A stretch of 13,610 bases of DNA from Campylobacterales bacterium (GTDB lineage: Bacteria; Campylobacterota; Campylobacteria; Campylobacterales; Hydrogenimonadaceae), in NCBI GenBank assembly GCA_027065635.1, contig JAMONQ010000039.1, forward strand, positions 1 to 13,610. The letters are read 5' to 3'. Shown in pieces: positions 1 through 7,089 of the stretch. A program made the position numbers and the translations under genes. Within the stretch, counting starts at the first letter, position 1, and every line of letters begins with the position of its first letter. The notes under the pieces were generated by a model, which was not told where the DNA came from, did not search any database, and saw nothing but the letters and a program-made list of their open reading frames with translations.

Positions 1-120
1 GAAGTATAGAGGTATTAGCGAAACCTGAAACTCTATAAACCGTCCAAAACCGTTCATCAACTCGTAAAGATGGATAAAAGGTCTGCCGATCCATCCAAAG
101 AAGTTTTCAATAAACGCCAT
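1..120 (-). CDS. N-terminal 40 residues of a membrane protein, possibly MlaE-like ABC permease (partial)
   Basis: The minus strand is open from an ATG at 120 to the window edge, giving 40 residues that begin MAFIENFFGWIGRPFIHLYE and continue with further hydrophobic and aromatic residues. The pattern of a short amphipathic start, a GR-F motif repeated (GRPF, GRFI) and then hydrophobic sequence resembles the N-terminus of MlaE/TtgG2 family permeases of phospholipid or toluene-tolerance ABC transporters. A purine-rich stretch, AAAGAGCGGAA, directly precedes the ATG. The gene is divergent from fliL. The rest lies outside the window, so the family is a guess from a short segment; that it is a real coding start is more secure than its function. 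Confidence 0.45.
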   Translation of the reverse strand, partial: MAFIENFFGWIGRPFIHLYELMNGFGRFIEFQVSLIPLYF

Positions 121-140
121 TTCCGCTCTTTTTTTCTGCT

Positions 141-146
141 ATTTTA
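141..146 (-). promoter_or_regulatory. Candidate -10 box for the leftward membrane-protein gene
   Basis: On the minus strand the bases read TAAAAT, a 5 of 6 match to TATAAT, about 20 bases before the ATG at 120. No convincing -35 box is seen 17 bases upstream, which is normal for Campylobacterota sigma-70 promoters. Weak evidence on its own; the position is sensible. Confidence 0.35.
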
Positions 147-170
147 TCCAAAAAAGAGAGTATGGCTGCT

Positions 171-186
171 GAATATCGGAATATCG
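171..186. repeat. Tandem 8-base direct repeat (GAATATCG x2)
   Basis: GAATATCG occurs twice back to back (171-178 and 179-186), immediately upstream of the fliL -10 box at 193. It covers the place where a -35 box would lie. It could be a regulator binding site or chance; the sequence alone cannot decide. Confidence 0.4.
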
Positions 187-192
187 CTTTGG

Positions 193-198
193 TATAAT
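193..198 (+). promoter_or_regulatory. -10 box of the fliL-acpS promoter
   Basis: A perfect TATAAT lies about 110 bases before the fliL ATG. A -35 match is absent (TGAATA at 170-175), as is usual for sigma-70 promoters in Campylobacterota. It implies a leader of roughly 105 bases. I see no sigma-54 (GG-N10-GC) or sigma-28 flagellar promoter here, consistent with constitutive or early expression. Confidence 0.6.
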
Positions 199-309
199 TG
201 CGGCTAAACCATAAAAGAGTATAGGCCGATATAGGATTAGAGATTCCATAACGACGGCGGCAGCTATATATCGCTTTAGCCAGGGGTCGAATTATCTTTA
301 GGAGAAGAG

Positions 310-849
310 ATGGCTGAAGAAGAGAAAGAAGAGAACAAAGAGAGCGGCGAAGAGAAAGAGAGCAAAAAAGGTGGCGGCGGCAATATTTTGCTGATCATCG
401 TAGTCGTCTTGCTGGTACTGGTACTCGCCATAGGCGGTATCGTCGCATATCTGATGCTCTCATCGGACGATACCGAAGACGCTACGCAGGTCACACAGGA
501 GAAGGTCGAGAAGAAAAAACGAAGAAGCAGAAGCGACGATATGACTGTAGGCCCCATGTATCCGCTCGACAAGTTCACGGTTAACCTGATGAGCGAAAAC
601 GGGCGCCGATATCTCGTGGTGAAGATGAACCTCGAAGAGGATTCGGAAGAGCTTACTCCGGAGCTTGACAAAAAGACTCCGCTCATAAGAGATATCGTAA
701 TCTCTGTTCTCTCGTCCAAAACCGTCGAAGAGATCACCACGGCAAAAGGGAAGTCGAAACTCAAGGACGAGATAATCGCACAGATCAACAAGCACCTCGA
801 AGACGGGGAGATACGGCGTATATACTTTACGGAGTTTGTCATTCAATGA
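310..849 (+). CDS. fliL: Flagellar basal-body protein FliL
   Basis: Encodes 179 residues. FliL is an inner-membrane protein at the flagellar stator; it associates with MotAB and supports torque and stator activity. The sequence shows a charged, Glu/Lys-rich cytoplasmic tail (residues 1-20), a Gly run, one transmembrane helix (about 26-48), an acidic/basic linker (51-77) and a periplasmic FliL domain from about 80 to the end. That domain contains the typical PLDKFTVNL and KYLVVKMNLE-like strands (here YLVVKMNLE, 101-109), LIRDIVISVLSSKT and a closing IYFTEFVIQ. AGGAGAAGAG precedes the ATG at 310, a clear ribosome site. The stop overlaps the acpS start as ATGA. fliL followed by acpS is also the order in Campylobacter jejuni. 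No other flagellar gene is in view. Confidence 0.93.
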   Translation: MAEEEKEENKESGEEKESKKGGGGNILLIIVVVLLVLVLAIGGIVAYLMLSSDDTEDATQVTQEKVEKKKRRSRSDDMTVGPMYPLDKFTVNLMSENGRRYLVVKMNLEEDSEELTPELDKKTPLIRDIVISVLSSKTVEEITTAKGKSKLKDEIIAQINKHLEDGEIRRIYFTEFVIQ

Positions 850-1211
850 TCGGAGTCGATATCGTATCGATAGAGAGGATCGAAAAGTCTCTTGAAAAAC
901 ATGGAGAGAAGTTTCTTCTAAGATACCTCAGCCAAAAGGAGGCTTCACTGGTAAAAAGAGCCGAGACGGCAGCAGGCTTCTGGGCCGCCAAAGAGGCGGT
1001 CTCAAAAGCTCTTGGGACCGGAATCGGAGAAGAAGTGGGCTTCAAGGATATAATCCTTTCAAAAAACGAGAGAGGTTCGCCCTCCTTTACCCTCTCTCAA
1101 CATCTCGTAAAAAGATATCAAATACGCTCCACCTCCCTATCTATCGCACATGACGGAGGATTTGCAATCGCGGTAGCGGCTATCGAATCATCCGCCTCCA
1201 ACAAAGTGTAG
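846..1211 (+). CDS. acpS: Holo-[acyl-carrier-protein] synthase
   Basis: Encodes 121 residues, the usual AcpS length. The enzyme transfers 4'-phosphopantetheine from CoA to the serine of apo-ACP, activating it for fatty acid synthesis in the cytoplasm. Family landmarks are all present: IGVDIVSIERI at the N-terminus with the Mg-binding Asp5, FWAAKEAVSKALGTGIG (45-61) with the second metal ligand Glu50, NERGSPSF (74-81), and SLSIAHDGGFAIAVAAIE (97-114). The start ATG sits inside the fliL stop (ATGA), so translation is probably coupled to fliL. The last 24 bases also encode the C-terminus of thiS on the other strand. No terminator separates the two convergent genes. Confidence 0.95.
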   Translation: MIGVDIVSIERIEKSLEKHGEKFLLRYLSQKEASLVKRAETAAGFWAAKEAVSKALGTGIGEEVGFKDIILSKNERGSPSFTLSQHLVKRYQIRSTSLSIAHDGGFAIAVAAIESSASNKV

Positions 1212-1388
1212 CAGCTCTACTCTATCACCCTCTTTAGGAGAAAACTTCTGCCAGTTCTCCTTTTTTACGACCTCCATGTTTACGGCGGCCGCCATCACTT
1301 TGTCACCGACTTGAAGTTTCTCGATGATCTGTGCGAGAGTAGAACCCTCTTCAAAAGACTTCTCTTCTCCGTTGACAGTAATGTTCAT
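1188..1388 (-). CDS. thiS: Sulfur-carrier protein ThiS
   Basis: Encodes 66 residues from the ATG at 1388. A GTG one codon upstream (1391) is in frame, but AAGGAG is better spaced for the ATG. ThiS is a small beta-grasp, ubiquitin-like protein; its C-terminal Gly-Gly is adenylated and loaded with sulfur as a thiocarboxylate for thiazole formation in thiamine synthesis. The start MNITVNGEEKSF, the central VMAAAVNMEVV and the ending ELLHFVGGG are typical. The start overlaps the stop of the ankyrin gene by one base (TGATG), so it is probably coupled to it. No thiG, thiF or thiH is nearby. A MoaD-like role is possible in principle, but the ending and the AVN-EVV motif favour ThiS. Confidence 0.88.
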   Translation of the reverse strand: MNITVNGEEKSFEEGSTLAQIIEKLQVGDKVMAAAVNMEVVKKENWQKFSPKEGDRVELLHFVGGG

Positions 1389-1978
1389 CACTCTTTCTCC
1401 TTCTTTTCAAGCTCGTTAAGATAGAGTCCGCATACTCCGCGGGTATACGGCTTTAGATGTTCGGCCATTGCAAAATTCCCTTTGATATATGCGAGTTCGC
1501 ACGCATTCACGCCGTTTAGGTTTTTCAGCTCCGGATCGGCCCCGTTTCTAAGCAGGAAGTCTACAATCTGGAAATCGTTGCTGTACGCCGCCTGCTGAAG
1601 GGGAGTGACTCCGGCATTGTTGGCGAGATTCGTATCGGCCTCATGTCTTATGAGTGACTCTACGATCTTCATCCTGTGCTGCGAAACCGCATAATGAAGC
1701 GGTGTATAGCCGTTATTGTCCTGAATATCCACATCGGCACCATGATCAAGAAGATAGTTTACCATCTCGAGACTTCTGACCTTGACCGCGATATGAAGCG
1801 GCGATATACCGGCTCTGGACTGTACATCCGGATCGCTCTCCTCTTTATCGAGAATACTCTTCATCTTCTCCATATCACCGCTATAGACGGCTTCGTGCAG
1901 CGGCTTCCAGCCGTTTACACTGTCGGCGCTCAAGAGAGTCGATAAAAATAGTGCAGCGAAAAAAACTATTATCTTCAT
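1388..1978 (-). CDS. Exported ankyrin-repeat protein
   Basis: Encodes 196 residues. A signal peptide is evident (MKIIVFFAALFLSTLLSA, cleavage near residue 18). It is followed by about five ankyrin repeats: roughly 23-55, 56-88, 89-121, 122-154 and a degenerate fifth from 155. The repeats carry the usual G-TPLH-A and LL-GAD signatures (PLHEAVYSGD, SPLHIAV, YTPLHYAV, VTPLQQAAYSND). A charged tail, ELEKKEKE, ends the protein, and there are Cys at 160 and 183. Ankyrin repeats mediate protein binding; the partner is unknown, and the signal peptide places it in the periplasm. It follows the methyltransferase gene by 9 bases and overlaps thiS by one base. The ribosome site is weak, suggesting coupling to the upstream gene. 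Confidence 0.85.
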   Translation of the reverse strand: MKIIVFFAALFLSTLLSADSVNGWKPLHEAVYSGDMEKMKSILDKEESDPDVQSRAGISPLHIAVKVRSLEMVNYLLDHGADVDIQDNNGYTPLHYAVSQHRMKIVESLIRHEADTNLANNAGVTPLQQAAYSNDFQIVDFLLRNGADPELKNLNGVNACELAYIKGNFAMAEHLKPYTRGVCGLYLNELEKKEKE

Positions 1979-1987
1979 ACATTCATT

Positions 1988-2995
1988 CTAACCTATATTC
2001 TTGTGAAATTCAACAAGTTTAAAGCGCTCCCCCATAATTGTAGGATCGATTAAGGTTTTTATCTTGTTTATTTCACGAAGATACAAAGTCCGATCAGCAC
2101 GTGCCGCAAGCTGCTCTATCAGATACGGCAAACCGTACTCGGTAAGGGCCCTGAGCTGGGTCTTGAATGCGGCTGTTTCGAAACCCGCTCCTTCAAACGC
2201 ATCTATAACGTGCGAAAAGTTCACATCGTATGTGATATCGCTTTTGGCGTAAAGCGACTTTAGATCGATCCCCTCTTCAAATAGCGGAAACACCTCATGA
2301 CCTTTGTATATACGAATCGAAAAGTCGTTTCTAACCTCTTTGTCACCATAGTCGAACGATACGAAGATTACTTTCTGCGCAGAGTCGTATACCGTTTGAG
2401 CAAACTCTTCATAGCCGCGTGCTACCTCCCCCTTGATCTGTCCGTAACGCTCGGCGATCTCAAGGACCCTGCTATCTTGAGCATCAAAGCCTATACTGTA
2501 TCCGGACTCCTCCACAACGGCCGTTTTCCCTTTGAAGACCAGATCGCACGGGAAAGAGTCGAATATCTCGTTGGATACGATAAAGGCCTCGTTCGCACCG
2601 ATCTGATCCGGACTGGAGTAGTGGTCGATCTTTATATCCTCTCCAAACCTCTTTTGGAAATACTCTTTTTGAATAAGCTGAAGAGGAAGATGTCTCTCCA
2701 CTATTGAAAAGCTCATCGTCTCGAGGAGTTCCGGAGCTTCATGGGCGATCCACTCGATCATATCCCCGAGAAGATACCCCTGGTGGGCTCCGATCTCTAC
2801 GAGCTCGGTTTCTGCGGAAAGCTTTTTGGATCTGATCAGAGAGATAAGATAGTGAGCTATCGTCGCACCGAAAAAACGGCTTGTACTTACCGCTGTATAG
2901 AAATCGCCCTCTTTGCCGATCGCTTTGAAAGCGGCATAGTATCCATCTGGCCCGTAAAGCCACCTGTACATAAATTCACTGAATGGAATCGTCAT
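1988..2995 (-). CDS. MidA/NDUFAF7-family SAM-dependent methyltransferase
   Basis: Encodes 335 residues from the ATG at 2995. A TTG ten codons upstream (3025) would add residues lying inside the tolC-like gene and is less likely. The family (DUF185; human NDUFAF7/MidA) uses S-adenosylmethionine; the human enzyme dimethylates an arginine of complex I subunit NDUFS2. Landmarks: PFSEFMYRWLYGPDGYY at the N-terminus, GDFYTAVSTSRFFG (30-43) matching the family GDF-T-P signature, a SAM-binding ELVEIGAHQGYLLGD (64-78), and VSNEIFDSFPCD (140-151), equivalent to the NE-LDALP motif. The start overlaps the end of the tolC-like gene by 20 bases. The target in this organism is unknown; complex I is a reasonable inference, not shown here. 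Confidence 0.82.
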   Translation of the reverse strand: MTIPFSEFMYRWLYGPDGYYAAFKAIGKEGDFYTAVSTSRFFGATIAHYLISLIRSKKLSAETELVEIGAHQGYLLGDMIEWIAHEAPELLETMSFSIVERHLPLQLIQKEYFQKRFGEDIKIDHYSSPDQIGANEAFIVSNEIFDSFPCDLVFKGKTAVVEESGYSIGFDAQDSRVLEIAERYGQIKGEVARGYEEFAQTVYDSAQKVIFVSFDYGDKEVRNDFSIRIYKGHEVFPLFEEGIDLKSLYAKSDITYDVNFSHVIDAFEGAGFETAAFKTQLRALTEYGLPYLIEQLAARADRTLYLREINKIKTLIDPTIMGERFKLVEFHKNIG

Positions 2996-4202
2996 ACATC
3001 TTCTCGTAAAGATCGAGTAGAGCAAGTTGCCGCTCTATATCGTAAATTTTTCTGTCCAGACGTCTTATATCCTTGGAGTTTTCCATGGTCTTCAAGTCAT
3101 AAACGGTCATCTCTCCAGCCTCCACCTTCTCTTTTGTACTGCTTACCAGACTCGCATATAGCGCTTCGTCCTCCTTGGCCAGTGCCAACTTTTTATCTAT
3201 CACCTCAAGTCTTTTGAGAATGGAGTCGTATAGGTTTTCCGCTTCGACTCTCCTGTCTTTCATATCCACCTTGGCCCTAAGATAGTCTGCCCTGGTCGAC
3301 TCTATGGTATGGTATGAGGTTATATCGAGAGGTATCGATATTCTGAAACCGTAAGTATAGTACGACTTTGTCGCATTGGGATAGCTGCTAAGATAGATCG
3401 ATCCGTTTTTGTAAGGCTTTATCCATGCACCCTGCAGCGACAATGCAGGCATATACCTGGTCCATGTCATTATATTGAAGTAGTTTTTCTGTAGCACCTG
3501 CTCGCTACCGAGAGCCATATCGATATTTCGCTCCAGAAACTTCCGCTTTTCGACAAGAGTAAACCTCGGAAGCTTTACGCTATCCGGATCCATATCGCTT
3601 AGATTGGCAAAACTGCGGTGCAGCTGCGCGAGACTCTCTTCGAGAGAAAAGAGCGTCATCGTATCGCGGTTTTTCTGCAATATCGCCTGATCCAGAAAGC
3701 TGCTGTCGATATCACCGCTTAGATACTGCTCTTTTTTACGCTCGATATCGATTCTGTCGTTCTCTATGAGCAGCTTCTGCTTTTTGATCTGGTATTCGCT
3801 CTTTTTTATATTGAACAAGGATGCAACCGCCTCTTTTATCATCGCTCTGCGCTGAGCTTCAATACTCAGCTCTCCGACCCGCCTTGAAGCTTTCGCATAC
3901 TTGATCGCATACCATATTCCGCCGCTTTTGAAAATAGGCTGGTCCACCCGAACGGAAAGCGAGCGGCTTATTTGTGTACTATCGAACTGGTTGGAGTAGG
4001 AGTAGTCGTATCCTATCGAAACAGGGTTTATCCAGCTAAACTCCAGCTGGCCGCTGTCGGCACTGTTTTTTTCGAGCTGTAGATCAAAAGATTGCCTCTT
4101 TAGAGATGACAACAAAGAGTCATGCCCGCTTTCGGCACAAAGAGCCACGGACACTGCAAGACTACAAAGCAGCCAACGCACGTTCAAAGCGCTCGAAACC
4201 AA
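2976..4202 (-). CDS. TolC-family outer membrane efflux protein
   Basis: Encodes 408 residues from a TTG at 4202, chosen because AGGAG lies 7 bases upstream; a GTG at 4181 (residue 8) is the alternative. The signal peptide hydrophobic core is WLLCSLAVSVALCA (10-23). The layout is that of outer membrane factors (OEP family): beta strands near 53-92 including VDQPIFKSGGIWYAI, long alpha-helical coiled coils near 105-205, a second strand pair near 247-295, and a second helical pair near 297-405 with EKVEAGEMTVYDL, a usual TolC-type turn. Such proteins form trimeric channels crossing the outer membrane and periplasm. It overlaps argD by 41 bases. An HlyD-like adaptor lies at the head of the same run. 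At 408 residues it is on the short side of the family. Substrate unknown. Confidence 0.85.
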   Translation of the reverse strand: MVSSALNVRWLLCSLAVSVALCAESGHDSLLSSLKRQSFDLQLEKNSADSGQLEFSWINPVSIGYDYSYSNQFDSTQISRSLSVRVDQPIFKSGGIWYAIKYAKASRRVGELSIEAQRRAMIKEAVASLFNIKKSEYQIKKQKLLIENDRIDIERKKEQYLSGDIDSSFLDQAILQKNRDTMTLFSLEESLAQLHRSFANLSDMDPDSVKLPRFTLVEKRKFLERNIDMALGSEQVLQKNYFNIMTWTRYMPALSLQGAWIKPYKNGSIYLSSYPNATKSYYTYGFRISIPLDITSYHTIESTRADYLRAKVDMKDRRVEAENLYDSILKRLEVIDKKLALAKEDEALYASLVSSTKEKVEAGEMTVYDLKTMENSKDIRRLDRKIYDIERQLALLDLYEKMYDDSIQ

Positions 4203-5343
4203 GCTCCATCTCCTCTTTGGTGATAGTCAATACCGGCAGAAAACGGACCGTATTTTTTCCAGCCTTCAGCACTACTACCCTTTCATCAAAAGCGGCGGAT
4301 ATTATCTCGCCGGCATCTTTTGTATCTTTGACCCGAAGCCCTCTCATGAAGCCTACACCGACCTCCTTTTCGAAAAGGTCATCGAACTTCGAAGCGATAT
4401 CCTTGAGCCTTCTTTCAAACAGCAGAAGCATATGGTCGAGCTCTCCGCTCAGCTTATGCTCTTCGAGTATATCGAGCACTTCGAGCGCCGCCCTTGTAGA
4501 GAGGAAATTGCCTCCGAACGTGCTGCCGTGCTCCCCGGTTTTCAGTATCTCTTTGTGTGTCGTCATCACGGCACCTATGGGAACGCCTCCGCCGAGTCCC
4601 TTGGCAAGAGTGATTATATCCGGGGTGATCCCGTAGAGATTGCTTGCCAAAACCTCTCCCGTACGATAGATACCGGTTTGAACCTCATCCACTATAAGAA
4701 GAATGTCGCGGCTTTTCAACTCCTTCGAGAGTCTTTGCATCGCGTCCCGATCCATCGGCTCGACACCGCCCTCTCCTTGCACCAGCTCCACCATCACCGC
4801 AACGGTATGATCGTCTATGAGATCGTATACATGCTCAATATCTCGGGCGTAGACAAAGCCGTCCGGATAGGGGCCGAAATAGTTGTGCATAGACTCCTGT
4901 CCGGTAGCTTTCAGCGCAGTGATGGTCCTGCCGTGAAACGAATGCTCGAGCGTTATGATCTTGTATCGTTTCACCTCCCCTTCCACTTCGCCGTACTTTC
5001 TGGCCATCTTTATTGCACCTTCGTTCGCCTCTGCGCCGCTGTTGGCGAAAAAGGTACGCACATCATACCCGCTGAGCTCTGCGAGACGCTTCGCAAGAAG
5101 CGCCTGGGTATCGATCAGATAGAGATTGGATACATGAATGAGCTTTTTGGCCTGATCGCAAAGAGCGTCCGCGAGCCTGGGATTCGCATGCCCTACGCTG
5201 CATACGGCTATACCGCTCCCAAAATCGACATAATCCCTGCCATTTTCATCGTAGAGAATGGAGTTTTCTCCCTTTACGAAACGGACATAGTTCCTGGCAT
5301 AGGTCTGGAGCACATACTCCTTGTCTATCTCTGCAAAATTCAT
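4162..5343 (-). CDS. argD: Acetylornithine aminotransferase
   Basis: Encodes 393 residues, the usual length. This PLP enzyme converts N-acetylglutamate semialdehyde and glutamate to N-acetylornithine and 2-oxoglutarate in arginine synthesis; many also act on N-succinyl-diaminopimelate semialdehyde for lysine. Visible class-III aminotransferase motifs: FGSGIAVCSVGHANP (41-55), FFANSGAEANEGAIKMARKY (98-117), HSFHGRT (134-140), DEVQTG (219-224), ITLAKGLGGGVPIGA with the Schiff-base Lys248, and HGSTFGGN (272-279). AAAGGA precedes the ATG, which directly follows the stop of the molybdopterin oxidoreductase (TAGATG). Its 3' end overlaps the tolC-like gene. No other arg gene is in the window. A close relative such as ornithine or 4-aminobutyrate transaminase is less likely given the length and the GSTFGGN motif. 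Confidence 0.93.
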   Translation of the reverse strand: MNFAEIDKEYVLQTYARNYVRFVKGENSILYDENGRDYVDFGSGIAVCSVGHANPRLADALCDQAKKLIHVSNLYLIDTQALLAKRLAELSGYDVRTFFANSGAEANEGAIKMARKYGEVEGEVKRYKIITLEHSFHGRTITALKATGQESMHNYFGPYPDGFVYARDIEHVYDLIDDHTVAVMVELVQGEGGVEPMDRDAMQRLSKELKSRDILLIVDEVQTGIYRTGEVLASNLYGITPDIITLAKGLGGGVPIGAVMTTHKEILKTGEHGSTFGGNFLSTRAALEVLDILEEHKLSGELDHMLLLFERRLKDIASKFDDLFEKEVGVGFMRGLRVKDTKDAGEIISAAFDERVVVLKAGKNTVRFLPVLTITKEEMELGFERFERALAAL

Positions 5344-7089
5344 CTAAATCCTTTCCACTTTCACTTTGACCTCCTGATAGCATGCACTCTTACCCATCAA
5401 ACTCTTCATAGGCGGTGTCAGACGGTTTACGCCGGGAGTTCCGGCATATATGAGCACACAGTCTCTTCTTACATCTTCACTGACGCTAACCGGTAGCTTC
5501 ACATCACCGTACTCGGAGACTATACGCACCGTCTCACCATCTTCAAATCCGAAGCAAGGGTGCAAAACGACTCTGTGTTCACGCCTGAACTGGCTGTTTA
5601 GGGAGTGGGGACTCTTCGGAGTTATAAGCCAAAGTCCCTCCTCCTCGTCGTCGAAGTCATCCTCGAACTCTTCCAAAAATTCGTAGTTACCGCTATCTGT
5701 CGCAAACTCTTCGGCATAGGGATGCTCTTCATATGCGGGAGATTTGTAAAACTCTCCATCTTTCCTGCACTGATCGAGTATATAGTCTATATAGTAACGC
5801 TCCTCTTCGAGCCCCTCAAGCCCCAACGCATCGAAAAGATATTTCGAAAATTCATACTCGCTGATTCCGATATCCGTATCGACTATTTTCGGCATAGGCT
5901 GAACATAAGGATGTCCGTAGCTCAGGCGAACGTCATCCTTCTCGAGAAAGTTTTTGGCGGGAATGACAATTTTCGCAGCTTCGCTCGTCTCGTTTTCATA
6001 AAGCCCGAAGTAGATCAGATTTTCTACCTTTCGTATCTCCTCTTCTACCTTGAGAAGTCCGGGCATCTGGGCAAGAGGATTCGCTCCCTGTACCAGTACG
6101 GTTTTAAAGCGTCCAAAAGGCGCTACAGGCTTGGCACACTTTTTTGGGGAGTAGTTGAACGGAAGTTTGAATCCTGCAGTGGAGTCGGCAAGAAAGCTGA
6201 CACCGCATCCGGGCTTGCCGAAAAAGCCGAGCACTGCCGCCAGACCGTCTATGGCTTGAAGCACCTGATCGCCTATGGAGTACTTCTGAACGCCGGTTCC
6301 TACCAGAAACACGGTCTTTTTGTTCTGCATCTGATATAGAAGATCGCCAAGATCATCCAGCTCTATACCGCACTTTTCAAGCGAAGTTTTGACCCTGAAG
6401 GTACGCAAAAAGTCGTAATACCAGTCGGCATCTTCACACCTCTGCTCCATGAAGTCATTGTCCTCCATATCCTCCATGAACATGAAACGTGCAAGCATTA
6501 CAGCCAGATAGAAGTCACTGCGAGGTCGTATCTGCAAGAAAAGGTCGGCCTCTTTTGCCATTTTCGTTCTGACAGGGTCGATGACGATCAACGTTTTGTC
6601 TTTCAAGAGATTTTTCATATGCGGATTTGTGACGGTGACATTTCTGCCCCAAACCACAATGGCGTCAGCCTTCTCTATCGACTCCGGAGGAAGAGCGAGC
6701 GATATACCGCGTCCTGCCTCGATACCGCTTTGACCGGAGCCGTCACACAATGAGCCTTCTGTCGTCCACCCGCCCCACGCTGCCGTAAAATGCTCCGTCA
6801 CCTGCTGCATGATACCGAGATTTCCGCTGCCGCGATAGAGCAGAAACTCCTCTTTCGCATCCTTGATCGCTTCCGCCGCGGCTTCGAGAGCCTCTTGCAT
6901 CGAGACTTCCGTACCGTCTATTTTTGGTACTTCTATTCTTTCTGCCTCCTTGAAGTGCCTGTTCAGGTGCGAACAGAGCGCTCCTCTGGTAAAAGGGTGG
7001 CTCTCGAGTCCGGTCATTTTCAGAGTATCCGGATCTACAACTACGGCACAAGCATCATAACAGTCGAGCGGGCAAGCAGTCACTTTCAT
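5344..7089 (-). CDS. Compact cytoplasmic molybdopterin-dependent oxidoreductase with N-terminal 4Fe-4S site
   Basis: Encodes 581 residues, short for a family usually of 650-1000. An N-terminal 4Fe-4S motif is present (C6-x3-C10-x3-C14, then C39), followed by the molybdopterin-binding region with AIVVWGRNVTVTNPH (143-157) and IVIDPVRTKMAKEADLFLQIRPRSD split over 168-192. GSLCDGSGQSGIEAGRG (112-128) offers Cys115 as a possible molybdenum ligand. A dinucleotide-binding domain closes the protein, with ITPKSPHSLNSQFRR (489-503) and NRLTPP...ACYQE (555-573). There is no Tat signal, so it should be cytoplasmic. A strongly acidic stretch lies at 472-484. Its start overlaps the hlyD-like stop (ATGA) and its stop abuts argD. 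The substrate cannot be told from sequence; no small electron-transfer subunit is adjacent. Confidence 0.85.
   Translation of the reverse strand: MKVTACPLDCYDACAVVVDPDTLKMTGLESHPFTRGALCSHLNRHFKEAERIEVPKIDGTEVSMQEALEAAAEAIKDAKEEFLLYRGSGNLGIMQQVTEHFTAAWGGWTTEGSLCDGSGQSGIEAGRGISLALPPESIEKADAIVVWGRNVTVTNPHMKNLLKDKTLIVIDPVRTKMAKEADLFLQIRPRSDFYLAVMLARFMFMEDMEDNDFMEQRCEDADWYYDFLRTFRVKTSLEKCGIELDDLGDLLYQMQNKKTVFLVGTGVQKYSIGDQVLQAIDGLAAVLGFFGKPGCGVSFLADSTAGFKLPFNYSPKKCAKPVAPFGRFKTVLVQGANPLAQMPGLLKVEEEIRKVENLIYFGLYENETSEAAKIVIPAKNFLEKDDVRLSYGHPYVQPMPKIVDTDIGISEYEFSKYLFDALGLEGLEEERYYIDYILDQCRKDGEFYKSPAYEEHPYAEEFATDSGNYEFLEEFEDDFDDEEEGLWLITPKSPHSLNSQFRREHRVVLHPCFGFEDGETVRIVSEYGDVKLPVSVSEDVRRDCVLIYAGTPGVNRLTPPMKSLMGKSACYQEVKVKVERI

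Noticed and set aside
276..842. Minus-strand open frame opposite fliL
   Set aside because: Very Ser-rich low-complexity translation, the expected mirror of the Glu-rich fliL sequence.
4432..5496. Long plus-strand open frame of 354 codons over argD
   Set aside because: It lies entirely antisense to argD and the end of the molybdoenzyme gene, whose protein motifs are unmistakable; it has no recognisable domain. It is a mirror of biased codon use.
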